Origin: JBJXGE01 sp046154185
GTDB taxonomy: Bacteria; Planctomycetota; UBA8108; UBA1146; JAJFFE01
Reading direction: 5' to 3'
Assembly (NCBI GenBank): GCA_046154185.1
Contig: JBJXGE010000066.1
Location: 21,505 to 85,504, forward strand
DNA length: 64,000 nt
The stretch's first letter is position 1, and each line of letters begins with the position of its first letter. The position numbers and the translations under genes are program-made. Shown here in pieces: positions 35,382 through 43,602 of this stretch. The notes below the pieces were generated by a model, which made no database searches, was not told the DNA's origin, and worked only from the letters and a program-made list of their open reading frames with translations.

Positions 35382-36993
35382 GCACCCCATTTTGCAAGCC
35401 ATCCTGTTGGCCGTCGGCACCTTCATCCACGAAGATGCAGTGACGGTCTTCGGGGGCCAACTCGTCGCTGAAGACAAAATGAGTTTCTTCGCGGCCTATG
35501 CCGGGCTCGCGACCGGCATCACGATCGGCGATCTCGCGCTCTATGGACTCGGCCGCTGGTGCGGCCCAAGGCTCGTCAGTTGGGGAATCGTTTCGGAAAC
35601 TCGGCTCGTGCAAGCGAACGCCTGGTTCCAGCGCAATCTACTCGTCGCAGTGTTGGTCTCGCGCTGTTTGCCAGGCATGCGCCTCGCGACTTTTGTCGCC
35701 GCCGGCATCAGTCGCGCTTCGATGATGCGTTTCTTGGTGGCGGTCGTCATCGCCGTGCTGATTTGGACGCTGTTGCTCTTGGGCCTGGTCTCGAATCTCG
35801 ACGCCGCCGTGAAGGAACATCTCGGCGCGTGGAAGTGGCCGGTGCGCATCGGGCTCATCGTCGGGGTCGTCGCGTTGCAGTGGTGGCTTGTGCGGCGCGC
35901 CGTGCGGAAAGCCGTGGGTGAGAGCGGCGCCGAGCCGGTCGTGTCGCGCTTTGAGTTGTGGCCGCCGACGCTCTTCTACTTTCCGGTCGCGCTCTATTAT
36001 TTTTGGCTCGGCGTGCGGCACTTCAGTTTCACGCTGCCGACCGCCGCGAATCCCGCGATTTATGCCGGTGGTCTGATCGGTGAATCGAAGTCGGAGATTC
36101 TCGAACTCGTGCCGACGGACCAGCGCGAGTGGATCGCTCCCTACACGTTGCTGCCGATCGGCGCGCCGCGCCCATCGAACGCGGCTCTACTCGCGACCGC
36201 GCTCGCGCAACTCCGCGCGACGAATCTCGAGTTTCCAGTCGTGGCAAAACCGAATCGTGGCCAGCGCGGCGCCGGTGTCCAATTGATCCGCGACGCCAGC
36301 GCACTCGAACGGTATCTCGCGCGCTTTCCGACCGGCGGTGAAGTCATGCTGCAAGAGTTCGTTTCGCACCCGAACGAAGCGGGTGTGCTCTACCATCGGA
36401 TGCCAGGCGAGAGCCACGGTGTGATCACTTCCATCACGCTCAAGTATTTTCCCGAAGTCGTGGGTGACGGTCGGCGCACCGTGCGCGAGCTGATTCTCGA
36501 CGACGCGCGCGCACGTTATTTGGCGCACGTGTATCTCGCACGTCATGCCGCGCGCGCCGACCACGTGTTAGCGGTGGGCGAGCGGTTGGCGCTGGTCTTT
36601 GCGGGAAATCACTGCCAAGGCACGATCTTCAAAGATGGCACTGCGTTGCTCACGCCGGCGCTGCTCGCGCGCCTGCACGGAATCGCCATGAGCATGCCCG
36701 ACTTTCACTTCGGCCGCTTCGACTTGCGCTATCGCGACCTCGGTGCACTCGAGCAAGGACACAGCTTTCGCATCGTCGAGATCAACGGCGCGGGCGCCGA
36801 GGCGACGCATATTTGGGATTCGCGCGTGACGTTGCGGCAAGCCTATGCGACGCTGTTTCGGCAGTACCGACTGCTGTTCGACATCGGCGCGGCGAATCGT
36901 CGCCGCGGACATCGCACGATCGGACCTTGGCGGCTGCTCCGAGATGTCAAAGCCTACCGGCGACTGGCAGCGCAGTATCCGCCGACCGACTGA
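35341..36993 (+). CDS. DedA/VTT membrane domain fused to ATP-grasp ligase domain
   Basis: 550 residues. Residues 1-200 form a DedA/SNARE-associated (VTT) membrane domain: GTFIHEDAVTVFGGQLVAED, then ATGITIGDLALYGLGRWCG and VSRCLPGMRLATFVAAGIS. Residues ~215-530 form an ATP-grasp domain, with ATP-binding Lys303 in VVAKPNRGQRGAG, a LQEFVSHPNEAGVLYHR strand and the metal-binding E480-x-N482 in RIVEINGAGAE. DedA proteins move lipids across the membrane, and ATP-grasp enzymes join a carboxylate to an amine. Such a fusion could make and translocate an aminoacylated lipid, which is inference. It starts inside the DinB gene and is followed after 74 nt by an N-acyltransferase gene. Confidence 0.88.
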   Translation: MWQWLTDHAAQLVEHPILQAILLAVGTFIHEDAVTVFGGQLVAEDKMSFFAAYAGLATGITIGDLALYGLGRWCGPRLVSWGIVSETRLVQANAWFQRNLLVAVLVSRCLPGMRLATFVAAGISRASMMRFLVAVVIAVLIWTLLLLGLVSNLDAAVKEHLGAWKWPVRIGLIVGVVALQWWLVRRAVRKAVGESGAEPVVSRFELWPPTLFYFPVALYYFWLGVRHFSFTLPTAANPAIYAGGLIGESKSEILELVPTDQREWIAPYTLLPIGAPRPSNAALLATALAQLRATNLEFPVVAKPNRGQRGAGVQLIRDASALERYLARFPTGGEVMLQEFVSHPNEAGVLYHRMPGESHGVITSITLKYFPEVVGDGRRTVRELILDDARARYLAHVYLARHAARADHVLAVGERLALVFAGNHCQGTIFKDGTALLTPALLARLHGIAMSMPDFHFGRFDLRYRDLGALEQGHSFRIVEINGAGAEATHIWDSRVTLRQAYATLFRQYRLLFDIGAANRRRGHRTIGPWRLLRDVKAYRRLAAQYPPTD

Positions 36994-37067
36994 ACCTTGT
37001 ACGTCGATGCCGAAGATTTTTTGCGTGCGTCCGCGGGTCGTGGCAGTCGAGAGAGGGAATATTCACC

Positions 37068-37889
37068 ATGCCACCCTTCAACCAGTCGCCAGTTCCCGCG
37101 AACGACCAGGCGCCCCCTCCTTGGAACTCGGTGGACTTGTTGGTTTATCCCGGCGCGGCGGCAAGTCCGTATTTCGCTGCACTCGCGAATTCCGATCGCA
37201 GCGTCACCGAGGCACTACGGTTGCGCTTTCAAGTTTTCAACCTCGAACTCGGTGAAGGGCTCGCAGCGGCGGCATTGAGCGGACTAGATCGCGATGAATA
37301 CGATGCGCAGATGTCGCACCTGCTGCTGGTCGAGCGCGCGACCGACGCCGTGGTCGGCACGTATCGTTTGCAAACCGTGCGGCACGCGCTCGCGCATCGC
37401 GGCCTCTACTCCGCGCGCGAGTTTCAACTCGACGCCATCGCGCACTTGTTTGACAACGCCGTCGAGTGCGGGCGTGCGTGCATCGCGCGCGAGCATCGCA
37501 ACTTTCAGGCGGTCATGGCGCTCTGGCTCGGCCTCGGCGCATATTTGACCGCGGCGCGGCAGCGCTATTTATTCGGCTGTTGCTCACTCACGAGCCGCGA
37601 CGCGCGCGACGGCTGGCGGGCGCTCAACGTCTTGCGCGCCGGGGACTATCTGCATCCCGTCATCCGTTTGCCGGCGACGCCGACCTTTAGTTGCGGTCGA
37701 GCGCACGACTTCGCGCCCACGCAACTCGAGTCGATCACGCTGCCTAGACTCTTTCGGGCGTATTTAGCGATCGGCGCCACGGCGATCTCCGAGCCGGCGA
37801 TCGATCGCGAGTTCGGCACGGTCGATTTTCTCGTATTGCTCGACACGGAACGCGTCAATTTCGCTCGGCTCGACGTCGTCGTTCGCTAG
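37068..37889 (+). CDS. GNAT-fold N-acyltransferase (FeeM/OlsB-like)
   Basis: 273 residues from ATG 37068, with GAGAGGGA about 9 nt upstream; the frame is open upstream inside the previous gene. ALRLRFQVFNLELGEGL is the opening strand-helix of N-acyl amino acid synthases and ornithine-lipid N-acyltransferases. It continues with DAQMSHLLLVERATDAVVGTYRLQ and a CGRACIAREHRNFQAVMALW helix, as in FeeM. These enzymes use acyl-ACP to acylate the alpha-amino group of an amino acid. Beside a DedA/ATP-grasp fusion, a lipoamino acid pathway is a sensible hypothesis. Confidence 0.85.
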   Translation: MPPFNQSPVPANDQAPPPWNSVDLLVYPGAAASPYFAALANSDRSVTEALRLRFQVFNLELGEGLAAAALSGLDRDEYDAQMSHLLLVERATDAVVGTYRLQTVRHALAHRGLYSAREFQLDAIAHLFDNAVECGRACIAREHRNFQAVMALWLGLGAYLTAARQRYLFGCCSLTSRDARDGWRALNVLRAGDYLHPVIRLPATPTFSCGRAHDFAPTQLESITLPRLFRAYLAIGATAISEPAIDREFGTVDFLVLLDTERVNFARLDVVVR

Positions 37890-38111
37890 TTCGCACTTGC
37901 TACGCGCGCGGACCATCACTAACTTTAGTAGCGCCAATGGGCTTGGCAAGATCGGTCAACTCGGCAACAACGACGTCGGGAACCTCCGTCAGCGGCATCC
38001 GCTAGCGGTCGCGCCCGATGGCGATGCCTGCGAGCGAGGAGGTGCAAGCAGGGTAGTACTGGCGAGAGCGGAGTCACTGAAGTCGGATCATCCAAGTAGA
38101 AAGTGGGAACC

Positions 38112-40139
38112 ATGGGTGAATACGCACTGAGAAATCGTGGCCTTCGAACCGCGGCGTGCGCGACGTTGCTGGCGCTGGGCGTGATCGCGCCGACGCTGGC
38201 GCGCGGCCAGTACGCGACTGACTTTGATGCGCTCGTCGGCGATGCCGACGGCGAAGTGTTGAATGGTCAGGATCTCTTCTACAATCCAGTCGTCGCCACG
38301 AGCACGTCCGCGCTGGTCTACACCTACGTCGGAAACACGCTCGGTGTGCCGGCGAATCCAACCGGCGGCACTCAATTCGTCGGTGGCACGGGACCGGGCA
38401 CCGTCGGGGCGGCCGCGGTCTTCGTGCGTTCGCAGCGCGATGTGACTTTCGGCGCTGGCACCGGCTATTGGGAAATCTCTTACGACGTGCTCGCGCAATT
38501 CAACGGCGTGTTGCCTGCCGGGCAAAACCTCGGCAGTGTGTCGACGCAGACTTTCCCGGGCGATCTGACTTTCATTGCGCTTTCGACGTGGACCGATGTC
38601 GCGACCGCCACCGCGTGGAACGCCGACTATGTTTGGTTCGATGTCGCCGGTACCCAGCTGCAAGAAATCGTGCCCGTGGCGGCGTTCCAGAATCTCGCCG
38701 TGAATCAGTGGTATCGACGCACGACGGTTTTCGATCTCGACAGCTATCGCATACTGGAAGTGCGCATCACTGATCTCGCAACCAGCAGCACCGCCAGCTA
38801 CGCGCCGGCGGATCGCTACTTGTTCGGCGGCGCCGTGGGTGCGCCACCCAGCGATGGCTTTCGCATGTTCGCCGGCGGAGCCGTCGCGGGTAACACGATG
38901 TGTTTTGACAACGTCACGATCGAGGAAGTCATTTCTGCTTGTCCTCCGATCGCCAGTGTCACTTGCACCGTCGATTGCGCGGCTGGCGAAGTCGACCTCG
39001 TTTGGCCGGGCGGCGCGTTCACAGCGATCGACATCGAACGCAGCGGCAGTGTCATTGCGACTCTTGCCGGCACAGCGACGAGTTACACCGATAGTCCTAC
39101 TTCCGGCACATACACGTATCTCGTGCGCGGCGTTTGCGCGGGCGGACCCGCATTGTCGGGACCCACGTGTACGGCGGCGATCTTGGTTGGCGGCTTAGCT
39201 GAAAACATCGTTTGGGCCGCCGAGCTGGCATCGCAAATCGACAGCGCCGCCGCGCTCTCCGCGGCGATGACAACTGCCGGCATCGCGCATTCCGTGGTCG
39301 GCGACATCACCGCACTGCCGTGCGGCGCATCGATTTCCGCCACGAACCGGATTTGGAGCATGCTTGGATCCTTCCCCGACAATCATCCGCTCACCGTGGA
39401 TGAGGGCACGTTGCTCCAGAATCACGTGCTCGCGGGCGGCCATCTCTACGTCGAGAGCGGCGACACTTGGGGGTTCGATCCCGACACGGCGTTCAATGCG
39501 ATCGACGGCATTGCCGGCGGCACGATCGATGGCGATGACACTTTCCTCGGCATGATCGGCGCCGACTTCGCCGCTGGCCTCGCTGCCGCTTACAGCCAAG
39601 ACCAAGCCGGGAACGACTGGACCGATCATCTCGAAGTGGCCGCGCCGGGTGAAGACTTGCTCGGCGACATGAGCGCTATTGTGTGGAGCGATGACGGTAG
39701 CGGCGGTTCCGCGACACCGTACAACACCGGCGTCTACTACGATACGCTGGCGCCGAGTGGCAAAGTGCTGAGCCAGTCCTGGGAGTTCGGCGGCTACGGT
39801 GGCGATCAAGTCGCGCTGGTCGAGTCGTACCTCGACGTGCTCGGTGGCGGCGGTCCGCCCGCTATCGAATTTCGCCGCGGCGATGCGAATCGTGATTCCG
39901 CGTTCAACATCGCCGATTGTGTGTTCATACTCTCGGCGCTGTTCGTGCCCGGCTCTCCTTCGCCGAGTTGCGCGGACGCCGCGGACTTGAACGACGATGG
40001 CCTAGTGAACATCGCCGATGCCGTGTTCGGACTGAGTTCGCTGTTTGTGCCGGGCTCGCCGCCGCCGTCGGCGCCAGGACCGGCAACCTGTGGTGCTGAT
40101 CCCACAGCAGACGCGATCGGTTGCGCGGCGCCCTGCTAG
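38112..40139 (+). CDS. Secreted multidomain protein with C-terminal dockerin pair (paralogue 1)
   Basis: 675 residues with a signal peptide (1-~33, ending ARGQ). Domains in order: a beta-sandwich (40-275); a fibronectin-III-like domain (~280-350, VTCTVDCAAGEVDLVWPG ... YTYLVRGVC); a ~200-residue module (~355-585) with GGHLYVESGDTWGFDPDTAF and SQSWEFGGYGGDQVALVES. It ends with two dockerin-type repeats (RGDANRDSAFNIADCVFILS and DLNDDGLVNIADAVFGLSSL) and CGADPTADAIGC. The last three parts are shared with the gene at 40354. The start ATG 38112 is preferred over GTG 38103. No catalytic motif was found; it is presumably a surface or extracellular protein. Confidence 0.85.
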   Translation: MGEYALRNRGLRTAACATLLALGVIAPTLARGQYATDFDALVGDADGEVLNGQDLFYNPVVATSTSALVYTYVGNTLGVPANPTGGTQFVGGTGPGTVGAAAVFVRSQRDVTFGAGTGYWEISYDVLAQFNGVLPAGQNLGSVSTQTFPGDLTFIALSTWTDVATATAWNADYVWFDVAGTQLQEIVPVAAFQNLAVNQWYRRTTVFDLDSYRILEVRITDLATSSTASYAPADRYLFGGAVGAPPSDGFRMFAGGAVAGNTMCFDNVTIEEVISACPPIASVTCTVDCAAGEVDLVWPGGAFTAIDIERSGSVIATLAGTATSYTDSPTSGTYTYLVRGVCAGGPALSGPTCTAAILVGGLAENIVWAAELASQIDSAAALSAAMTTAGIAHSVVGDITALPCGASISATNRIWSMLGSFPDNHPLTVDEGTLLQNHVLAGGHLYVESGDTWGFDPDTAFNAIDGIAGGTIDGDDTFLGMIGADFAAGLAAAYSQDQAGNDWTDHLEVAAPGEDLLGDMSAIVWSDDGSGGSATPYNTGVYYDTLAPSGKVLSQSWEFGGYGGDQVALVESYLDVLGGGGPPAIEFRRGDANRDSAFNIADCVFILSALFVPGSPSPSCADAADLNDDGLVNIADAVFGLSSLFVPGSPPPSAPGPATCGADPTADAIGCAAPC

Positions 40140-40167
40140 TTGCTTCTTTGTTGCTGCTCGGACGACA

Positions 40168-40204
40168 CACTTCGCGCGTTGATCGATGATCAACGCGCGA
40201 AGTG
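40168..40204. terminator. Perfect 17-bp inverted repeat after the dockerin gene
   Basis: CACTTCGCGCGTTGATC, a GAT loop and the exact reverse complement, 29 nt past the stop codon at 40139. No T-run follows, so it is not a classical intrinsic terminator, but a hairpin this stable should stall or protect transcript ends. Because it is palindromic it could also be a protein-binding site. Confidence 0.55.
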
Positions 40205-40353
40205 CGCATCTCGCGCTGCGGGCGGGAGCCGTCCAATCGTTGCTTTCTGATGTTGCGCGTCGATAATCTTCGGCTCGGGCAATACAAGATTCTCAAAACA
40301 GAGCGTTCCACTGTTCGGCGCCTTGGCGTCGACTATTGGAGAGGTGTCGGGGC

Positions 40354-43300
40354 ATGCGATTCATTCGCTGGATCGCGACCGCAGCGGTCGCCATCGTATT
40401 TGCAATCGGCGCGCGTTCGGACGTCGACGCCCAGATTCAGGGCCGCGATCAACTGACGTGGCCGAACGACGACACGAACGAGTTGCTCGATCCGCCCGGC
40501 GGCGGCGCGTTGCCGTCCGCTTTCACCGGCCTGGTCCGCAACGTCGTTCCGATCGGCGTGCTCGATCCGTTTAGCCTCGCGATCATCGCGCCGCAAAACA
40601 TCTTGCTGGTCACCGATCGAACGACACCGATCGTCGGACGCTACGATCTCGATCTCGTCCTGCTCGACGTCGTGCAAGCTCCGTTCGCGAGCCCGCAAGC
40701 GGTCGCTTACAATTCCGTCGCGGCGCAACTGGCGTGGATCAACATCGATTTTGGTCTCCTACTCGTCACTAGTCTCGCGCTGACCGGTGGCCCAGGCGGT
40801 GTTGGATACTTCGATCTCGTCGGAAGTTTTCCGCTGGTGTTGCCACCGCTCGTTTCCAACGTCTGCGGACTGACTTACGATCCCGCTACGCAAACCTATT
40901 GGGCCGTCGATCCCGTTTCGGACGTCATTTTTGAACTCACCGAACAAGGCGTATGGACCGGTCGTCAATTCACGCACCCAGATCGATTGTCTCCATCGCG
41001 TGGAGCCTTCGGCACCGGCGTGAGCAGCATACCTGGAAGTCCCATGCAGCTCATCGTGGCAGGTGGACTCACCTTTGAGCGCGGTGTGACGCGTTTACAC
41101 ACCGCCGACACCGACAGTGTGTGCGCGAATACGATCGCGCGCACGCTCGTGTTCGATGAGCTCAATGGAATCGCCGGCATCGACAGTGCAATTGCCGGCA
41201 TCGCATGGCACGCAACCGGCTCGGGCGCCGGGCGAGCGCTTTACTTGATCGGCGGCGCGACGCGCGTGCTGATCGAGATCGGTGCACTGCCGATCGATTG
41301 CCCATTCGCGACGGCTTGCGACTTGAGTTGTGAGCCCGGCACCGGCACGGTCGTCACGCTCAATTGGAGCAACTTAAGCGGCTACAGCTCGATCGCAGTG
41401 TTTCGCGACGAAGCGCTCATCCAAACACTCCCCGCGACGATGACTTCCTTCGTAAACGACCCGGGACAACCCGGAGTCTATGTCTATCAACTTCGCCTTC
41501 TGAACGCCGCAGCCGTCTCGTGCGATGGACCTCGCTGCACCGTCATTGTGCGTGAAGAGGGCGGGGAGACTGAGCCGTGTTCGGGTCCGTCTCCCTGGGG
41601 CATCGCTGTCGTCGAGAGTCGCGATCAAATCTACGTCGCGGACCTCATGGACCGCGGCATTCGCGTCTACGATCGCAATCTCAACCTGGTCGACACGATC
41701 TTTCGGCCGTCGTCTGTATTGCTCACCACCGGCATCGCGTGGCGCCCGGATGGCCCGGGTGGCGCGCTCGGCACGCTCTACTGGATTGAGACCGATGGCG
41801 AAAACTCGCATCAACTCATAGAAGCAAACGTCGACGCCGTCGTGAGCGCCACCTATGTGCTCGGCAATCCGGTCGTCGGATTCCTCGGCGACACTTTTCC
41901 GGGCGAAGGCGTGCCGGGCGGTATGGATCTCAACGCCGACGGAACCGCGCTGATCGTCAACGACATCCAGACCGACGCGTACTACACGATCGACTTCGAC
42001 GGGAGCGCGCCGAGCACCGAACCGCTGTTCGTGAATCCAGACGACATGTTTGGGAGCGGCGCTTTCGGCAACGGCTTCGCGCGTTTGCCTGCGGGCGCCG
42101 GTTTTCTCATCAACATCGGTCCGAACCCGAGCTCGTTCCTCGGCCCCGATCGAATTCTGCGTCTCAACGATCAAGCGGGCACAACCGACGTCGAAATACC
42201 GCTCGGACCCGGAGAACAAATCGACGACGTCTTTGTGACCGACATCAAAGCGTCCATCGTCCCTCCCATCGGCGCGCCACCAGGAACCTACGTGTACGCC
42301 GTCGGCGAATACGGCTGCGCGATTTACTCGACCGCGCTCGCAGCATCAACGTGCGAAGCGCCGCGCAATTTGACGTGTACGGTGACAGGTGACATGGTGA
42401 CGGTCAGTTGGGAGAACCCGTCGCCGACGACGTACTCAAAAATCTCAGTGTCGACCGACGGAGACATTCAAAAAACGGGCACCGGAACTTTGACGACGAC
42501 GACGATGATCATCGACGAGTTGGGGTGTATTTGCATCACGGTCTCGGCCGTATGTTCGTCAAACGGCGAAACCGTCGAAATAAGCTGCAAAGTGTGCGTG
42601 CTCGAAGGCGCCACTGACCTTATTTTCACAAAGGAAGACACGACGGGCGGCACGACCGATTCGACGGAGGCCTTGTACGCGGCACTGACGGACGATGGCA
42701 TCGTCGTCGCCAAGACGTCGGATCTCAGCGTGCTTTCGCTTTCACAGTTCACGACGATTTGGGTCGTGCTTGGCACTTTCCCGGCGAGTCAAGCCCTGAC
42801 GCCGAGCGAGGGATACTTGCTGTGCCAGTTTGTCGCCGCGGGCGGCTGTCTCTACATCGAGAGCAGCGACGCGTGGGGATTCGATCCGGCGACACCGTTC
42901 TTCGAATGCGATGGCGTGAAGGGTCGCGAAAGCGACGGGACCGTGATCGCCGATGGGGATGACAGTTTGACGGAGGTCATCGGTGAATCGTTCGGTGGAC
43001 TCGATCTACTCGGCGTGACGGGCGATTTCACGTCCGATCAAGGGGCGTCGACGACCGTCGATCGACTCGAGCCGACGGCTCCGCCGGTTTTTCCGTCGAC
43101 TATTCTCGTCGACGTCGGGGGCGGTTCGGCCGGCGTCGTGTTAAGGAGCGGAGGCTCGCCGTCCTACGTCATCGGCACGTACTATGCGCCGCCCGGCTTC
43201 GGCAAGGTCATCGCCACGAGTTGGGAGTTCGGCGGTTTTGGTGGTGACCGGGAGGAAATGCTCGGCCGCATGATCGACGTGCTCTCGACCCCGGCGGGGA

Positions 43301-43578
43301 GCCTGTTCCAACGCGGTGACTTCAACACCGACGGGATGTACAACATCGCGGATCCCATTTCCACGCTGAGCTACTTGTTCAGCGGTGGCTCGCCACCCGG
43401 GTGCTTTGACTCCTGTGACGTCAATGACGATGGCGGGTGCAACGTCGGAGATGCGATCTATACACTGAGTGCGCTCTTTAACACGCCGAGCCCGGAGCCG
43501 ATGTTGCCGTTTCCCGATTGCGGGCTCGATCCAACGGCAGACGCGCTCGATTGCGCCGAATTCGCGATTTGCCCCTGA
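40354..43578 (+). CDS. Secreted multidomain protein with C-terminal dockerin pair (paralogue 2)
   Basis: 1074 residues from ATG 40354 (GGAGAGG about 8 nt upstream), with a signal peptide at 1-26. Two propeller- or NHL-like regions cover residues ~30-315 and ~410-660 (PWGIAVVESRDQIYVADLMD, GGMDLNADGTALIVNDIQ). Two fibronectin-like insertions follow them (CDLSCEPGTGTVVTLNWS and CTVTGDMVTVSWENPSP). The ~200-residue module (~760-985) repeats GGCLYIESSDAWGFDPATPF and TSWEFGGFGGDREEM. The C-terminus has two dockerin repeats (RGDFNTDGMYNIADPISTLS, DVNDDGGCNVGDAIYTLSAL) and CGLDPTADALDC. It appears to be a duplicated and expanded relative of the preceding gene. Confidence 0.86.
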   Translation: MRFIRWIATAAVAIVFAIGARSDVDAQIQGRDQLTWPNDDTNELLDPPGGGALPSAFTGLVRNVVPIGVLDPFSLAIIAPQNILLVTDRTTPIVGRYDLDLVLLDVVQAPFASPQAVAYNSVAAQLAWINIDFGLLLVTSLALTGGPGGVGYFDLVGSFPLVLPPLVSNVCGLTYDPATQTYWAVDPVSDVIFELTEQGVWTGRQFTHPDRLSPSRGAFGTGVSSIPGSPMQLIVAGGLTFERGVTRLHTADTDSVCANTIARTLVFDELNGIAGIDSAIAGIAWHATGSGAGRALYLIGGATRVLIEIGALPIDCPFATACDLSCEPGTGTVVTLNWSNLSGYSSIAVFRDEALIQTLPATMTSFVNDPGQPGVYVYQLRLLNAAAVSCDGPRCTVIVREEGGETEPCSGPSPWGIAVVESRDQIYVADLMDRGIRVYDRNLNLVDTIFRPSSVLLTTGIAWRPDGPGGALGTLYWIETDGENSHQLIEANVDAVVSATYVLGNPVVGFLGDTFPGEGVPGGMDLNADGTALIVNDIQTDAYYTIDFDGSAPSTEPLFVNPDDMFGSGAFGNGFARLPAGAGFLINIGPNPSSFLGPDRILRLNDQAGTTDVEIPLGPGEQIDDVFVTDIKASIVPPIGAPPGTYVYAVGEYGCAIYSTALAASTCEAPRNLTCTVTGDMVTVSWENPSPTTYSKISVSTDGDIQKTGTGTLTTTTMIIDELGCICITVSAVCSSNGETVEISCKVCVLEGATDLIFTKEDTTGGTTDSTEALYAALTDDGIVVAKTSDLSVLSLSQFTTIWVVLGTFPASQALTPSEGYLLCQFVAAGGCLYIESSDAWGFDPATPFFECDGVKGRESDGTVIADGDDSLTEVIGESFGGLDLLGVTGDFTSDQGASTTVDRLEPTAPPVFPSTILVDVGGGSAGVVLRSGGSPSYVIGTYYAPPGFGKVIATSWEFGGFGGDREEMLGRMIDVLSTPAGSLFQRGDFNTDGMYNIADPISTLSYLFSGGSPPGCFDSCDVNDDGGCNVGDAIYTLSALFNTPSPEPMLPFPDCGLDPTADALDCAEFAICP

Positions 43579-43602
43579 GTCGCTCGGAATGTGCGATGCC
43601 TT

